From Salinicola tamaricis (lineage in GTDB: Bacteria; Pseudomonadota; Gammaproteobacteria; Pseudomonadales; Halomonadaceae): a stretch of 64,000 nucleotides of DNA. Under the pieces are notes generated by a model. The model did not search any database and had not been told where the DNA came from. It saw nothing but the letters and a program-made list of their open reading frames with translations. This document shows, one piece after another, positions 8,082 through 15,821 of this stretch. The stretch lies in the NCBI RefSeq assembly GCF_003006155.1, contig NZ_CP023559.1, positions 1,550,001 through 1,614,000 on the forward strand, in the 5' to 3' direction. Position 1 is the first letter of the stretch. Each line of letters starts with the position of its first letter. Position numbers and translations under genes: made by a program.

Positions 8082-9173
8082 TCAGCTCACCGCCACCAGC
8101 ACGCTCTCCAGCGATTCGCGCGGAATATCCCGGGTGATGAACACCAGTCGCGAGCGGCGGTCTTCGTCGGGCCAGGCGTCGAGCTCCACCGGTGGGTGGA
8201 AGATGTGCTGCACGCCGTGGATCACGGTGGGGCGCTCGTGCCCGGCGAGGTTGAGGATGCCCTTGATGCGCAGCATGTTCTCGCCCATCAGGGCCGCCAT
8301 CAGTTCGAGCCAGGCTTCGAAGCGGCCGAGTTCGATCGGTGCGTCCAGGGTGAAGCAGTGGGCGCGAATGCAGTCGTCGTGGCGGTTGGGGTCCCGGGCG
8401 GGATCGGAAGCGTCGCCGCTCACCGGCGTGAGCAGTGGCCCGGCAGCCGTGGGGCCGGCACTGAAGGCCAGCCCGGCCAGACTCGGTGGCTGGGCGTAGG
8501 CGTCGATCCAGCGGGCGAGATCGGGGCGGGTGCCGTCTGCCCCCATCAGGCCCAGCCCGGTCAAGGCGCTGGCTTCGATCTCACCCTGGATCACCCGGCG
8601 CTGGCCGGCCCCCGGATTGATCTCGCCCAGGCGCCGGGCGAGGGCTGCCAGCGCCTCTAGAGGCGCCAGGTCGGCCTTGGTCAGCAGCAGGCGGTCGGCT
8701 ACGGCGGCCTGCTTGAGCGCTTCCGCGTGGTGGTCGAGGGTGGCGCTGCCGTGGACGGCGTCGACGGTGGTAACGATGCCATCGAGCCGGTACTGGCCGA
8801 TCAGCCTGGGCTCGGTCATCAGAGTGTGCAGAATCGGCGCCGGATCGGCCAGGCCGGTGGTCTCGATCACCACGCGGTCGAACTGGCGCCGGCCCTCCCG
8901 GGCGTAGCGCCAGGGCGCATCGCGTAGCGTGCGGGCGAGGTCGCCGCGAATGGTGCAGCACAGGCAGCCGCTCTCCAGCGCCACCACCTCGGTCTCATCG
9001 GTGGCGCTGAACAGGCGATGATCGAGCCCGATCTCGCCGAATTCGTTGATGATCACCAGGGTGCGGTCCATGTCGGGTTGGCGGACCAGACGATTGAGCA
9101 GGGTGGTCTTGCCGCTGCCGAGAAAGCCGGTCAGCAGGGTGACGGGGATCGGGGGCGTTGCGGTCTTGGGCAT
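8082..9173 (-). CDS. COG0523 (CobW/ZigA-type) GTPase, putative zinc metallochaperone
   Basis: This 363-residue G3E GTPase has the Walker A motif TGFLGSGKTT (about residues 13-22), the metal-binding GCLCC motif near residue 70, TKAD for guanine recognition, and a C-terminal CobW_C domain ending RDIPRESLE. The family includes zinc chaperones that deliver Zn to client enzymes during starvation. A Zur-like box lies just upstream at 9247-9265. The start at 9173 matches the family N-terminus. A longer start at 9239 is possible but would lie almost inside the Zur box. The divergent neighbour is a zinc alcohol dehydrogenase with a reduced zinc site, and znuABC is nearby. Confidence 0.87.
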   Translation of the reverse strand: MPKTATPPIPVTLLTGFLGSGKTTLLNRLVRQPDMDRTLVIINEFGEIGLDHRLFSATDETEVVALESGCLCCTIRGDLARTLRDAPWRYAREGRRQFDRVVIETTGLADPAPILHTLMTEPRLIGQYRLDGIVTTVDAVHGSATLDHHAEALKQAAVADRLLLTKADLAPLEALAALARRLGEINPGAGQRRVIQGEIEASALTGLGLMGADGTRPDLARWIDAYAQPPSLAGLAFSAGPTAAGPLLTPVSGDASDPARDPNRHDDCIRAHCFTLDAPIELGRFEAWLELMAALMGENMLRIKGILNLAGHERPTVIHGVQHIFHPPVELDAWPDEDRRSRLVFITRDIPRESLESVLVAVS

Positions 9174-9246
9174 GGCAGGCGGACCAGAGAGTGGATACGT
9201 GTCGTCGATGGGAAGCTTTGTGTCGGGATACCATAGCATGTCATTA

Positions 9247-9265
9247 TTGTTATGTTATAACGTAT
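9247..9265. promoter_or_regulatory. Zur-like binding site, copy 1 (divergent COG0523 / frmA-like promoter)
   Basis: TTGTTATGTTATAACGTAT is centred on the palindrome GTTATAAC. It resembles gammaproteobacterial Zur boxes (TGTTATA-N-TATAACA type). The same 19 bases recur exactly, in inverse orientation, at 14124-14142 upstream of the znu operon. Two identical sites next to zinc genes make Zur control likely. Here the site lies between the COG0523 gene (minus) and the alcohol dehydrogenase gene (plus). Confidence 0.75.
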
Positions 9266-9417
9266 CTAAAGCGGATCATGTCGATATCGCCACGTAGCTG
9301 GTGTGTCGGCCCGTTGGCGTGATGCCCGCAGGGTCGCGACTCAATAGCCACGACTCAGTAGCCACGATTCAGGGTCACTACGGCCTTGCCTCACTTTTTC
9401 GTTTGTCGGAGGTCCTC

Positions 9418-10602
9418 ATGAAAACGCGCGCCGCCATTGCCTGGGAGCCGAATCGCCCGCTGGAGATCGAAGAGATCGATCTCGAAGGGCCCAAGGCGGG
9501 CGAGGTGCTGGTCCGGATCGTCACCACCAGCCTCTGCCACACCGACATGTTCACGCTCTCGGGGCGCGATCCCGAAGGGCTCTTCCCCTGCGTGCTGGGG
9601 CACGAAGGCGTGGGTATCGTCGAGGAGGTCGGCAAGGGCGTGACCTCGGTCGCCCCGGGCGATCACATCATCCCGCTCTACACCCCGGAAGACCCCAACT
9701 GCCCCTATATCCGGTCCGGCAAGACCAACCTGTGCCAGACGATTCGCAAGACTCAGGGGCAGGGGCTGATGCCGGACGGCACCAGCCGCTTCTCCTACAA
9801 GGGCAAGATGCTGCGCCACTACATGGGCACCAGCACCTTCAGCGAGTACACCGTGCTGCCGGAGATCGCGGTGGCCAAGATCAACCCCGAGGCGCCGCTG
9901 TCCAAGGCGTGCGTGATGGGCTGTGCGGTGCCCACCGGCATCGGCGCGGTACGTAACACCGCCAAGGTGCAGCCGGGGGATACCGTCGCTGTCTTCGGCC
10001 TCGGCGCGGTGGGCATGGCGGTGATCCAGGGCGCCAAGCTGCAGGGCGCGGGGCGGATCATCGGGATCGACGTCAATCCGGCCAAGTTCGCCCTGGCCGA
10101 GTCGCTGGGCGCCACCGAGTGCCTGAATCCGAACGAGCACCCCGAACCGCTGCACGAGGTGATCATCGATATGACCAACGGCGGCGTCGACTTCTCCTTC
10201 GAGTGTGTCGGCAACGTGCGCCTGATGCGCGCGGCGCTGGAGTGCTGCCACAAGGGCTGGGGCGAGAGCATCATCATCGGTGTCGCCGGCGCCGGTGAGG
10301 AGATCGCCACGCGGCCGTTCCAGCTGGTCACCGGGCGGGTCTGGCGCGGCAGCGCCTTCGGTGGCGTGCTGGGGCGTTCGGAGCTGCCGGGCATGGTCGA
10401 CGAGTGGCTGTCTGGACGCTTCGACGTCGACCCCTACATCACCCATAACATGACCCACGATCGCATCAATACGGCGTTCGATCTGCTCCACCGCGGTGAA
10501 GCGATCCGCTCGGTGATCCACTACCAGCCGCAGGAGACGATGACCGGCGATCTACCCGGCGTGACCCTCGGCGACAACAAGAAGACCCCCGAGCCCGCCT
10601 GA
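9418..10602 (+). CDS. frmA: Class III alcohol dehydrogenase / S-(hydroxymethyl)glutathione dehydrogenase with degenerate structural zinc site
   Basis: This 394-residue zinc alcohol dehydrogenase uses the ATG at 9418 with GGAGG about 6 nt upstream. Catalytic zinc ligands are present: Cys in SLCHTD, His-Glu in LGHEGVG, and Cys in MGCAVPTG. The NAD fold has GLGAVG, and THNM and [13 protein letters not shown] are class III hallmarks. The structural-zinc loop reads [19 protein letters not shown] where family members have ECGECKFC...NLC. Two of four cysteines are therefore replaced (by Asp and Ile). The enzyme oxidises S-hydroxymethylglutathione in formaldehyde detoxification. Its place beside a Zur-like box suggests a variant for low-zinc conditions; that is inference. 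Confidence 0.88.
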   Translation: MKTRAAIAWEPNRPLEIEEIDLEGPKAGEVLVRIVTTSLCHTDMFTLSGRDPEGLFPCVLGHEGVGIVEEVGKGVTSVAPGDHIIPLYTPEDPNCPYIRSGKTNLCQTIRKTQGQGLMPDGTSRFSYKGKMLRHYMGTSTFSEYTVLPEIAVAKINPEAPLSKACVMGCAVPTGIGAVRNTAKVQPGDTVAVFGLGAVGMAVIQGAKLQGAGRIIGIDVNPAKFALAESLGATECLNPNEHPEPLHEVIIDMTNGGVDFSFECVGNVRLMRAALECCHKGWGESIIIGVAGAGEEIATRPFQLVTGRVWRGSAFGGVLGRSELPGMVDEWLSGRFDVDPYITHNMTHDRINTAFDLLHRGEAIRSVIHYQPQETMTGDLPGVTLGDNKKTPEPA

Positions 10603-10636
10603 TCACGGCGCTTTTGCTCGGTCCAAGGTCGCAGGG

Positions 10637-10662
10637 ACGCCCGGCTCAATGGAGTCGGGCGT
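10637..10662. terminator. Hairpin between convergent frmA-like gene and znuB
   Basis: ACGCCCGGCTC, loop AATG, then GAGTCGGGCGT form an 11-bp stem with one G-U pair. It lies 35 bp after the alcohol dehydrogenase stop and 45 bp beyond the znuB stop. There is no long T tract, so it may work bidirectionally but weakly. Confidence 0.5.
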
Positions 10663-10706
10663 TGGCGTGAGCGTGGCTTGCGGTATCTTCTCTCCGTAGC
10701 ACGGTG

Positions 10707-11509
10707 TCACAGGCGCAGGGCGCGGATGGGCAGGCGGCTCAACGCATAGAGCCCGAAGCTCAGCGCGGCGATGCACGACGACGCAGGCAGGTTGGCGTAG
10801 TAGGAGAGCAGCAGCCCGCCGAGCGATTCCAGCAGTGCCAGCAGGGCGGTGAGCCCCATCCCCAGACCGACACGGCCACACCAGGCCTGAGCCGCGGCGG
10901 CGGGGCCGACGAAGATGGCGAGCTCAGCAGCGAGCCGATCACCGGCACCGCGATGGCCGCCGCGGCACCCACCAGCAGCAGAAAGAGTGTATCGAAGGTG
11001 GCCACCGGAATGCCCTGGGCGCGTGCCGCCTGCGGGTTGAGGCTGGCAAAGCGCAGTGGCCGAAAGATCGCGCCGAGGCCGAGCAGCACGCCCGCCGAGG
11101 TGATCGCGATCCAGCGAATCTGCCCGGCATCGATACCGAAGACACTGCCGAAGAGAATCCCGATCGCGGCATTGGCGTTGGCGCTGTAGAGATTGACGAA
11201 GAGCGCGCCGAGCCCGAGCGAGAACATCAGGATCATGCCCACGCTGACATCGCGCTCGCCCAGGTCGCGCCCGGTCCAGGCCATGACCAGCGCCGCGCCC
11301 ATGACGAAGAGCAAAAGCCCCAGCATGGGGTCGACCCCGGCCAGCGAGGCTCCGGCGGCGCCGGCAAAGCCGATGTTGCTCAGTGCATGCGAGGCGAAGG
11401 CTTGACGGCGCAGCACCACGAAATAGCCCACCAGTGACCCCATCAGCGCAATCAGCGTGGTCGCCACGAAGGCGTTGCGCATGAACGCGAATTGCAAAAA
11501 CTCGGGCAT
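10707..11509 (-). CDS. znuB: Zinc ABC transporter permease ZnuB, frameshifted near C-terminus
   Basis: This is an ABC-3 family membrane protein of about 267 residues. The start at 11509 gives MPEFLQFAFMRNAF, and the body includes GYFVVLRRQAFASHALSNIGFAGAA in sections and FLLLVGAAAAIAVPVIGSLL. Near 10920 the frame breaks. Restoring one base gives the expected AIFVGPAAAAQAWC ... LESLGGLLLSYY and the stop at 10707. It follows znuC on the minus strand and forms the channel of the zinc importer. The frameshift would remove the last helices if real. Confidence 0.85.
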
Positions 11510-11570
11510 AGAAATCGACCCTAGAGCGTAGAGATAGCGTAGAGAAAAGGCGTACATCTGGGAGAGCGCG

Positions 11571-12365
11571 TCAGGCGGCTGGCGCATCCGCGAAGACAAA
11601 GCGGCGCCCGCCGTCGCGGATGACCCGCACGGGCGTGGCATAGAGTTCGCTCAGCGTCTCGTCGCAGATGATCTCGTCGACGCTGCCAATGCGCCCGCGC
11701 CCCTGGGCGAGATAGAGCACCCGATCGCAGACACGCAGCACCGGATTGATATCGTGGGTACTGAAGATCACGGCGATACCGCGCCGGGTGAGATCGGCGG
11801 CCACCGCGACGATCCAGTCGCGGGCGGCGGGGTCGAGCTGCGAGAGCGGCTCGTCGAGCAGCACCAGGCGGGGGCGATTGACCAGCGCCTGGGCGATGAG
11901 CAGGCGCTGACGCTGGCCCCCGGAGAGCGTCGAGAGCCGACGCGAAGCGAGATCGCTCGCCCCCACGGTGTCGAGCGCGGCCTCCACCGCCGCCCGGGCA
12001 CGCCGGCGGCTGCCGGGCAGCGGCAGACCCAGCCGGTGCGCCTGGAAGGCAGCGCTGACGAACTCGCGGCCGATCAGGGCGTCGTCGTGGGCGAGCGCCA
12101 GCGCCTGGGGCACATAGGCGACCTGGCGGCGCATCCGGCGGGGCGTCTCGCCCAGCACCTGGATTCCGCCGTGCCGCGGCGGGATCAATCCCAGAATCGC
12201 TTCGAACAGCGTTGTCTTGCCGGCCCCGTTGGGGCCGACCAGCGCCGTGAAACTGCCGGGCGCGATCTGGAACGAGACATGCTTGAACGCCAGCGCCGCG
12301 CCTTTACCCGCGGCCAGGCCGTGGGCTTCGATCGTCGCTGGGCTAGCGCTGGCGGCCTCAGCCAC
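11571..12365 (-). CDS. znuC: Zinc ABC transporter ATP-binding protein ZnuC
   Basis: This 264-residue ATPase has Walker A GPNGAGKTT, the signature LSGGQRQRLL, Walker B LVLLDEPLSQLD and the H-loop STHD. The probable start is the GTG at 12365, which overlaps the znuA stop in GTGGCTGA, so the genes are translationally coupled. An open extension to 12464 lies inside znuA and is not family sequence. It powers ZnuAB-dependent zinc import at the inner membrane. Confidence 0.9.
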   Translation of the reverse strand: MAEAASASPATIEAHGLAAGKGAALAFKHVSFQIAPGSFTALVGPNGAGKTTLFEAILGLIPPRHGGIQVLGETPRRMRRQVAYVPQALALAHDDALIGREFVSAAFQAHRLGLPLPGSRRRARAAVEAALDTVGASDLASRRLSTLSGGQRQRLLIAQALVNRPRLVLLDEPLSQLDPAARDWIVAVAADLTRRGIAVIFSTHDINPVLRVCDRVLYLAQGRGRIGSVDEIICDETLSELYATPVRVIRDGGRRFVFADAPAA

Positions 12366-13299
12366 GCTTGGCGTCAGCCTTGTCCAGCGCCGCATGGATG
12401 GCATCGAGCTGACGCACCTGCCAGGCGGCGTAGTCCTCGCCATGCAGCGGGATCGCGCTGACACCGACGGTGGGAATGCCGGCTTGCTTGGCCGTCGCGA
12501 CCTGGCTCTCGGTCAGCCGGTTGTGCACCTGCTGGTTATAGATCAGCAGATCGACGCTGCGCTGCTCGAGCGCCTGGGTGAAGGTGGCGACCTGACGGGC
12601 ACTGGGCTGATGGTTATCCATCGAAGCGAACTGAATGTCGTGGTAGCGGTTGGCGTAGCCGAGCAGCGCGATCATGTAGCTGTAGACCGGCACGGTGGCA
12701 GTCACGCTGAGATTCGGATGATCCGCGATCAGATCCTGCACGGCGCTGTAGACCGGTGCCAGCGTCTGCTTGAAGGCATCCAGATTGGCGCGGTAATCCG
12801 CGGCGTGCTGCGGGTCGAGGGTCTCGAGCGCCGAGGCGACGCGGCTCGCGGTGGCGAGCATGATCCGCGGCGAGTAGAAGAGGTGCGGATTCTGATCTGC
12901 CATCACCAGATGGCTGCCTGCCTCGCTTGCACGAATCACCTGGCGCTTATCGCTCTGGGTGCTCTCGAGCAGCGGTTCCATCCAGCCATCGAAGCCCAGG
13001 CCGTTGAGCACGACGAGATCGGCATCCTGTAGCTGCCGCGCGATCTGCGGATCGGCGCGGAACGCGTGGGGGTTGACGTCGGGGCTATCGAGCAGCGAGA
13101 CCACCTCGACGTGATCGCCGCCGATCGTCTCGATCATGCTGCCGTAGCTACTCTCCGCGGCGACGGCGTGAATGGCGGCCTGGGCCTGGGCGGTGGCGCC
13201 CAGGCAGAACAGCGCCAGCAGGGTGAGGGTCCGGCGCAGGAATACCTGGCCTGCGTGAACGGCCGAGGATGAACGGCGAGAACGGTGTGATGAGACCAT
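12358..13299 (-). CDS. znuA: Periplasmic metal-binding protein ZnuA (cluster A-I)
   Basis: This 313-residue protein uses the ATG at 13299, with AGGAG about 11 nt upstream, and has a signal peptide ending ATAQAQA. Likely metal ligands are His in NPHAF, His in QNPHLFYSP and His in MDNHQPSARQ, with an acidic residue nearer the C-terminus. The histidine-rich loop of E. coli ZnuA is absent, as in many shorter zinc-binding homologues. The order on the minus strand is small gene, NTF2-like gene, znuA, znuC, znuB, downstream of the Zur-like box at 14124-14142. Confidence 0.87.
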   Translation of the reverse strand: MVSSHRSRRSSSAVHAGQVFLRRTLTLLALFCLGATAQAQAAIHAVAAESSYGSMIETIGGDHVEVVSLLDSPDVNPHAFRADPQIARQLQDADLVVLNGLGFDGWMEPLLESTQSDKRQVIRASEAGSHLVMADQNPHLFYSPRIMLATASRVASALETLDPQHAADYRANLDAFKQTLAPVYSAVQDLIADHPNLSVTATVPVYSYMIALLGYANRYHDIQFASMDNHQPSARQVATFTQALEQRSVDLLIYNQQVHNRLTESQVATAKQAGIPTVGVSAIPLHGEDYAAWQVRQLDAIHAALDKADAKRG

Positions 13300-13401
13300 G
13301 ACGACGGTGACTCCTGATGACGGATGGGGTGACGTTGAAGGGATGAAAGTGAAGGAGTGAAGCCTGGGCGTGACCAAGACCGGGCTAGCGTTCAGGTCGC
13401 C

Positions 13402-13859
13402 TCACGCCAGTTGTGATGAGTGATGCGAGGTGATCTTCCACTCGCCCTCGATCTCCTCGAAGGTGAACAGAAACCGCGCCGGAATGGTGATCCGCTCACC
13501 CCCGTCGCGGTAGCGAAAGAAGTAGTGCCCGCCCACCACCACAGTGCCCAGCTTGTGGCTGACCCGGCGCGCGTATTCGCCCAGTTCGCAGTCGAGCCCT
13601 TCGCGGGAGAGGAAGTCGCGGAAGTAGTCCTCGCGGGCGGCCTGGGTGCCGCGGATGGCGTTGGAGACGGTCGGTACCAGGATGGCGTCATCGGCATAGA
13701 GCGCCAGCAGCGCAGGTGCGTCGGCGCGGGAGATGGCCTCGGCCCAGCGCTGCAGTGTGCGGGTGGCGCCGGCCTCGCACTGGGCCACGCTGGGTTTCGC
13801 TTCCGGCGTGGACGAGGGCGTGGAGATGAGCGCCGGGGCGGCGTCCGGGTCTGGGTCAT
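13402..13859 (-). CDS. NTF2-like (SnoaL/DUF4440, SgcJ/EcaC-type) protein, possible frameshift at N-terminus
   Basis: The core of about 128 residues reads ATRTLQRWAEAISRADAPAL, then LYADDAILVPTVSN, GGHYFFRY and GEWKITSHHSSQ. This is the cone-shaped NTF2-like fold used by small steroid-isomerase-like enzymes and calcium-kinase association domains. The core frame opens with a GTG at 13788. An ATG at 13859 has AGGGAG 9 nt upstream but needs a one-base correction near 13850 to join the core. The gene lies between the small gene and znuA in the presumed Zur-controlled unit. Its biochemical role is not known. Confidence 0.7.
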
Positions 13860-13863
13860 GGCG

Positions 13864-14096
13864 TCACGCTCCCTGGCGTGTGGATTCGCGGGCGGCGCGC
13901 TCGAACCAGGCGATGAGGCGTCGATGATGGTCCTGGCCGTAGTGCCCAGCAGCCGCTGGGTGTGGTAGTCACGCGGATCGTTCAACGCCTGCAGGCGTGT
14001 CGCGATATAGCGCGGCGTCAGCGCGATGCCGCAGGCCACGGTGATGCAGTGGCGCCATTCGGTGTAGTCCTCGGGAATCGGGGCTGGCGCGTGCAT
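13864..14096 (-). CDS. Small unrecognised protein, first gene of the Zur-like-box operon, frameshifted
   Basis: The ATG at 14096 lies 27 bp downstream of the Zur-like box. The first frame reads PEDYTEWRHCITVACGIALT then PRYIATRLQALNDPRDYHTQ. After RLLG, one base restored near 13940 gives HYGQDHHRRLIAWFERAARE and a stop at 13864, for about 77 residues. The product has several His residues and one or two Cys but no named domain that I recognise. Its position directly behind the box suggests a zinc-starvation role, possibly tied to the NTF2-like gene that follows after 4 bp. Confidence 0.6.
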
Positions 14097-14123
14097 GGTG
14101 GGGCTCTTCGTCGACCAATCTAT

Positions 14124-14142
14124 ATACGTTATAACATAACAA
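14124..14142. promoter_or_regulatory. Zur-like binding site, copy 2 (znu operon)
   Basis: ATACGTTATAACATAACAA is the exact reverse complement of the 19-bp site at 9247-9265. It lies 28 bp upstream of the first gene of the small gene/NTF2-like/znuACB unit. Zinc-bound Zur would repress from this position. Confidence 0.78.
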
Positions 14143-14146
14143 AAAT

Positions 14147-14211
14147 GACCTGTGGAAATGGTCTGTGAAGAGGGTCCGTGGAAATGGTCCGTGGAAATGG
14201 CCTGTGCCCAT
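14147..14211. repeat. Five tandem 13-bp repeats next to the Zur-like box
   Basis: Consecutive 13-bp units start at 14147, 14160, 14173, 14186 and 14199. The third and fourth are identical (GGTCCGTGGAAAT); the others differ at a few positions. They lie between the Zur-like box and the end of the MFS gene, upstream of the znu promoter. They may be slippage products or binding sites; the sequence alone does not decide. Confidence 0.8.
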
Positions 14212-14284
14212 ATCCATCACCGATGCCGTTGACTCAGCACAGGCCAGGCACCGGATCGTGGCGGTCAGGGGGTACCCCAGACCC

Positions 14285-15796
14285 TCACTCCGTTAGCGTC
14301 GAGGCGCTACGTAGCAGATGGCACACCAGGAGTGCCAGGGCCGCGAGCAGGCCGGCAGCGGTCATCAACACGAGGGAGTGGCTGGCCGAGAACGCCGCCT
14401 TGGCGGCCTCGATCAGTGCCTTGGCCTGGGGGGCGGCGAGGTCCCGGGCGATCACATAGCTGTCACCGATGGAGCGCGCCGCGCGCTCGGCCTGAGCCGG
14501 GGGAAGGTCGGGCACCTGCACGAGGGTGTGGCGGTAAACGCCAGAGAGGAGGACACCGAACAGGGTGATGCCCAGGCCACTGCCGAATTCGTAGGCCGTG
14601 GCTTCCAGCGACCCCGCCGCACCGCCCTGGCTGGGCGCGACCGAGCTCATGATGGCGATGGACGAGGCTGTCAGGCCGATGCTGAGGGCCAGGCCGAGGA
14701 GTGCCAGCAGCAGCGGTACCGTCAGCCCCGGATGGGCGAAATCGGAAAACGCCAGGCAGGCCAGGGCCGCAGCGGCAACCGCCAGTGACAGGACGGCGAC
14801 CGTACGCAGACCGCATAGCTGGGAGAGATAACCGGCGACCGGGCCACCGAGCGCGGCCGCGACCATGATCGGCAGCATGAAGATACCGGCCTCCAGCGGC
14901 GTCTTGCCCAGCACGTATTGCAGCTCCTGGGCCAGGGTCAACTCGACCCCCGCCAGGGCGCCGCTCGCCAGCGTCGCCATGATGATGCCGGCCAGGATCG
15001 CCGGGCGCGAGAACAGCGTCAGATCCAGCATGGGCCGGGTCGTGCGCAGCTGCAGGCGCACGAATAGCACCAGCAGGCCGAGCCCCGATAGCGCCACCGG
15101 CAGCGCGATGGCCAACGCCTGGGTCTGGCCCAGGGTGGCCTTGATGCCATAGACCAGCGCCAGGATCGCGGCGATCAACAACAGGGCCTGCAGCGGTGTC
15201 CAGGTGCCCGGGGTGGTCGCCTCACGGCGCGGCAGCAGCACGTAGACCAGCGGCAGGACCGACAGCATGATCGGCACGTTGATCAGAAATGCCGAGCCCC
15301 ACCAGAAGTGCTCCAGCAGCACACCGCCGATCAGGGGCCCCAGCGCCGCGCCGGCGGCGCCCACGGTTCCCCACAGACCCAGCGCCAGGGCGCGTTCGTC
15401 TTCATCTTCGAAGGTGCGGCGAATGATACCCAGCACACAGGGCATGATCATCGAACCGCCCAGGGCCAGCAGCGCGCGGGTGGCGATCAGCGTGGCGGGT
15501 GTCGGGGCGAAGGCGGCCAGCAGCGACGCGGTCCCGAAGATGACCAGACCCGTCAGCAGGACCCGCCGATGGCCGATGCGATCGGCGAGCGTACCCATGG
15601 GCACCAGCAGGCCCGCCATCAGCAGCGGATAGATATCGATGATCCACAGCACCTGGGTGGCAGAGGCATCCAGCGCCAGGGTCAGCGAAGGCACGGCGAT
15701 ATGCAGGATGGTCATGTCGATGACCACCGGCAGGAAGGCCAGCATCACGGCCAGGAGGATCAGCCAGCGGCGCGGAATCGCGGGAAACGGTGACAT
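14285..15796 (-). CDS. MFS transporter, DHA2 family (QacA/SmvA-like, 14 TM), multidrug efflux
   Basis: This protein of about 503 residues begins MSPFPAIPRRWLILLAVMLA. It has 14 predicted helices and DHA2 motifs: DMTILHIAVPSL in helix 1 (motif D1-like), GTLADRIGHRRV for motif A, and an LGPLIGGVL antiporter motif C in helix 5. SmvA/QacA proteins export quaternary ammonium compounds and dyes by proton antiport. The start at 15796 is preferred because the longer start at 15859 overlaps the upstream RND gene. Neither start has a strong ribosome-binding site. It lies 25 bp after the RND transporter on the same strand and may be co-transcribed with it. Confidence 0.87.
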   Translation of the reverse strand: MSPFPAIPRRWLILLAVMLAFLPVVIDMTILHIAVPSLTLALDASATQVLWIIDIYPLLMAGLLVPMGTLADRIGHRRVLLTGLVIFGTASLLAAFAPTPATLIATRALLALGGSMIMPCVLGIIRRTFEDEDERALALGLWGTVGAAGAALGPLIGGVLLEHFWWGSAFLINVPIMLSVLPLVYVLLPRREATTPGTWTPLQALLLIAAILALVYGIKATLGQTQALAIALPVALSGLGLLVLFVRLQLRTTRPMLDLTLFSRPAILAGIIMATLASGALAGVELTLAQELQYVLGKTPLEAGIFMLPIMVAAALGGPVAGYLSQLCGLRTVAVLSLAVAAAALACLAFSDFAHPGLTVPLLLALLGLALSIGLTASSIAIMSSVAPSQGGAAGSLEATAYEFGSGLGITLFGVLLSGVYRHTLVQVPDLPPAQAERAARSIGDSYVIARDLAAPQAKALIEAAKAAFSASHSLVLMTAAGLLAALALLVCHLLRSASTLTE

Positions 15797-15821
15797 GGCG
15801 CTCGGTCCGTTATGGGCTCTG

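Noticed and set aside
9391..10521. A 376-residue open frame on the minus strand opposite frmA.
   Set aside because: It lies wholly inside the conserved dehydrogenase gene and has no ribosome-binding site or domain.
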